Source: Chloroflexota bacterium (GTDB lineage: Bacteria > Chloroflexota > Chloroflexia > JAMDCE01). Taken from it: a stretch of 6,588 nt of DNA. Shown in pieces: positions 4,813 through 6,588 of this stretch. The stretch lies in the NCBI GenBank assembly GCA_023489135.1, contig JAMDCE010000009.1, forward strand, positions 1 to 6,588. Reading direction: 5' to 3'. Within the stretch, counting starts at the first letter, position 1. Every line of letters starts with the position of its first letter. The notes beneath the pieces were generated by a model. The model saw nothing but the letters and a program-made list of their open reading frames with translations, searched no databases and was not told the DNA's origin. Made by a program: the position numbers and the translations under genes.

Positions 4813-6588
4813 ATTGGTCGATAGCTGGTGGCCCCCCAGTCGGGCCCTCTGAAGGATTAGGATAGGCTCCATAGTATTTCAGGATCTCCTGGGGCGGCCG
4901 CTTCTTCGACCACTCCTTCTCGAACTCATCAAAGGAGACACCCAACCTCAGCCTGTTGGCTCGCTCCTCTTCCCGCGCCTTCCGCGTAGCCTCCTGGTCG
5001 ATCCGGAGGGTCTTCTCGTCGTAGCCCACCTTGTACACGTTCCTGGCCACCCAGTGCGTGGTCAGGCCCAGCCGCAGGTCTTCTACCACCAGGGCGGGAT
5101 CCCGTTCGAGAACGTCGCCGAAGCCAGAGCCTCCACCAACCGGGACGAACATAATGTCCCCGTTGACGTAAGGAGCGCCCAACCTCGTCACGTGCGTCAG
5201 TTCCGAGTATCCCGCCAGCGGCTTATTCGTGTAAAGCTCCAGGAGGTTCGTCGGAATCGCCGGACTGCTCTCGGCGAGCAACTGCTTGAGGTTGGGCTGC
5301 CGAATCGTCTGCAACACCGAAGGGGTGGAGGCGTAGCCGCCGAAGATGCCCATGGTTGAGGAGAGCATCGTGCCGTAGCCGAAACAGCCCTTGAACAGCC
5401 ACGGGACGTGGTGGACGACTATGCCAAAGCCGACGCCGCTGCCACCGCGGTATTTCCCGTAGCCGTGGTTCGGGAAATAGTTGCGGAACAGGTACATGAA
5501 GGGCTTGTCGGCCTCCGTCGCCTCCACGTCACCTGTGTCGCTCATCGTCGCGAAGTAAGAACCAGCCCCATCGACGCCATCCATGTCGGGCCTGGCGCCA
5601 CAGCCGGTGGCATTGATCTCAGGTAGAATATCCGCCACAGGCTCTCCCCATTGGTTGATGCCGCCAAAATAAGGAACGTTAAACCCGTTATACCAGGACG
5701 CTACTGCCCGCAACGGATCCGCGGTATAAGACATCCGCGCGCCGACGAGGAACATTCCGTGCGCGAAGGCCGTTTCAGGGAACGGACTCAAGGAGGTAGG
5801 CACGTCTCCAGCAGCCTTCACGATGGTGTTATCCGGGAACTCCCATTCCAGCACCTCTAGCAGCGCATTGTTCGCTGGCAGATCGTAGAAAAACCAGCCG
5901 CAGAAGTAAACCATGGATAGGCCGATGATGCCCTGGAAAAAGGTGTTCAATGGTTTGTCGGGAATCATCGGGGAGGTATCCTTGAACGAGAGCTTGATGG
6001 TGTCGCCTTTCTTCTCCAGTCGGATAGCCACCTTGGTAAGGGCAGCCTCGGTCCCTACGGTATCCATGAACCGCGGCTGGCGGAAGACGCCATCGGGAAG
6101 TTGCGCCACCTTCCTCCTCGCCGCTTCGGCTGAATCGACCATGATCTTGCGCAGGCCACCGATATAGAAATCTACTCCTTTTTTCTCTACCAACTCCAGG
6201 ATCCTGCGTTGCGCAATGCGGCAGGCGGCAAGACGGGCCTTGATGTCCAGGATCAACGTCCGCGGATCTCGCACCATAGCAGCGAACATGGTCAGGATAT
6301 CTTCGCGCAGGGTGTGGTTCTCCCCGATCTTAATCGGTGGCACCAGGAGCCCCTCATCGTACTTCGACATGGCGGAAAGCGGCATTCCGCCGGGCTCCCT
6401 TGAGCCGTTCTCTCCCGTGTGGACGATCGCCCCCGTGAAGCAGATCAGCTTGCCCTTGTAAAAGACCGGCACCGCCAACCCCATGTCGGCGCCGTGGACG
6501 CCGCAGTAGAAAGGATCGTTGAAGAAGAAGGAATCCCCCTCCTTGACCCCGACCGACGGCTCGTTGACCCAGTGTTTGACGATGAAGC
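4811..6588 (-). CDS. Hydantoinase B / acetone carboxylase alpha-type subunit, 5' partial
   Basis: The reading frame is open to the right edge of the window, first full codon at 6586, so 591 residues are visible and the real start lies outside. The ATG at 6484 is internal, because strong family sequence precedes it. Visible residues 17-35 carry the family signature, with NDP at 23-25 followed by H31 and D34. H56 follows in an IVHTGE stretch. These resemble the His/Asp/His metal site described for acetone carboxylase alpha. Further family marks are EPGGMP at about 64, DEGLLVPP at about 77, GGSGVGFG at about 381 and GGGSGFGDVLERDP at about 484. About 105 residues follow the last glycine motif and end near a KYYGAYP stretch, which makes the protein longer than simple HyuB proteins and closer to ketone carboxylases. 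The family hydrolyses or carboxylates substrates with an ATP-using HyuA-type partner. That partner is not seen here and could be encoded upstream, to the right. The substrate is unknown. Family assignment is confident; the carboxylase reading is an inference. Confidence 0.88.
   Translation of the reverse strand, partial: FIVKHWVNEPSVGVKEGDSFFFNDPFYCGVHGADMGLAVPVFYKGKLICFTGAIVHTGENGSREPGGMPLSAMSKYDEGLLVPPIKIGENHTLREDILTMFAAMVRDPRTLILDIKARLAACRIAQRRILELVEKKGVDFYIGGLRKIMVDSAEAARRKVAQLPDGVFRQPRFMDTVGTEAALTKVAIRLEKKGDTIKLSFKDTSPMIPDKPLNTFFQGIIGLSMVYFCGWFFYDLPANNALLEVLEWEFPDNTIVKAAGDVPTSLSPFPETAFAHGMFLVGARMSYTADPLRAVASWYNGFNVPYFGGINQWGEPVADILPEINATGCGARPDMDGVDGAGSYFATMSDTGDVEATEADKPFMYLFRNYFPNHGYGKYRGGSGVGFGIVVHHVPWLFKGCFGYGTMLSSTMGIFGGYASTPSVLQTIRQPNLKQLLAESSPAIPTNLLELYTNKPLAGYSELTHVTRLGAPYVNGDIMFVPVGGGSGFGDVLERDPALVVEDLRLGLTTHWVARNVYKVGYDEKTLRIDQEATRKAREEERANRLRLGVSFDEFEKEWSKKRPPQEILKYYGAYPNPSEGPTGGPPAIDQ

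Noticed and set aside
6482..6484. ATG as the start of the carboxylase-type gene
   Set aside because: The frame continues upstream to the window edge with conserved family sequence (NDP, then H-x2-D), so the true start is outside.
1..6588. Search for tRNA, rRNA, CRISPR arrays, insertion sequences, direct repeats or attachment sites
   Set aside because: Nothing convincing was seen. The window is almost entirely explained by six coding regions, with no gap above about 26 bases.

Overview
The window is a fragment of a bacterial chromosome that codes densely on the minus strand. Six genes, read from right to left, fill almost every base. The largest gap between them is about 26 bases, and two junctions overlap. 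It looks like one polycistronic operon cut by both window edges: neither its promoter nor its terminator is inside. The base composition is moderately GC-rich, the Shine-Dalgarno sequences are strong, and three internal genes start with GTG. Together with a cobalamin-methyltransferase-like URO-D protein and a CoA-ligase/thiolase set, this suggests an uncultured, probably anaerobic or versatile heterotrophic bacterium, for example Desulfobacterota or Chloroflexota. That taxonomic guess is weak.

Layout in transcription order. (1) 6586-4811: most of a hydantoinase B / acetone-carboxylase-alpha-type protein whose N-terminus lies beyond the right edge. (2) 4801-3206: an AMP-forming acyl-CoA ligase of the CaiC-like type. 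(3) 3191-2577: a TetR regulator resembling the KstR2 group. (4) 2584-2162: a DUF35 zinc-ribbon/OB-fold protein. (5) 2174-1026: a lipid-transfer-type (SCP-x) thiolase that forms the usual DUF35-thiolase pair. (6) 999-1: a URO-D/MtaA-type protein whose C-terminus lies beyond the left edge.

The first, second, fourth and fifth products can be read as a pathway. A carboxylase of the acetone/acetophenone type would turn a ketone into a beta-keto acid. The ligase would make its CoA thioester, and the thiolase-DUF35 complex would cleave it with CoA. This parallels acetophenone breakdown in Aromatoleum (carboxylase, benzoylacetate-CoA ligase, thiolysis). The embedded TetR protein would sense an acyl-CoA intermediate. 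The URO-D-like protein has no obvious place in this scheme and is the least explained member. The pathway is inferred from gene content; the substrate cannot be read from the sequence.
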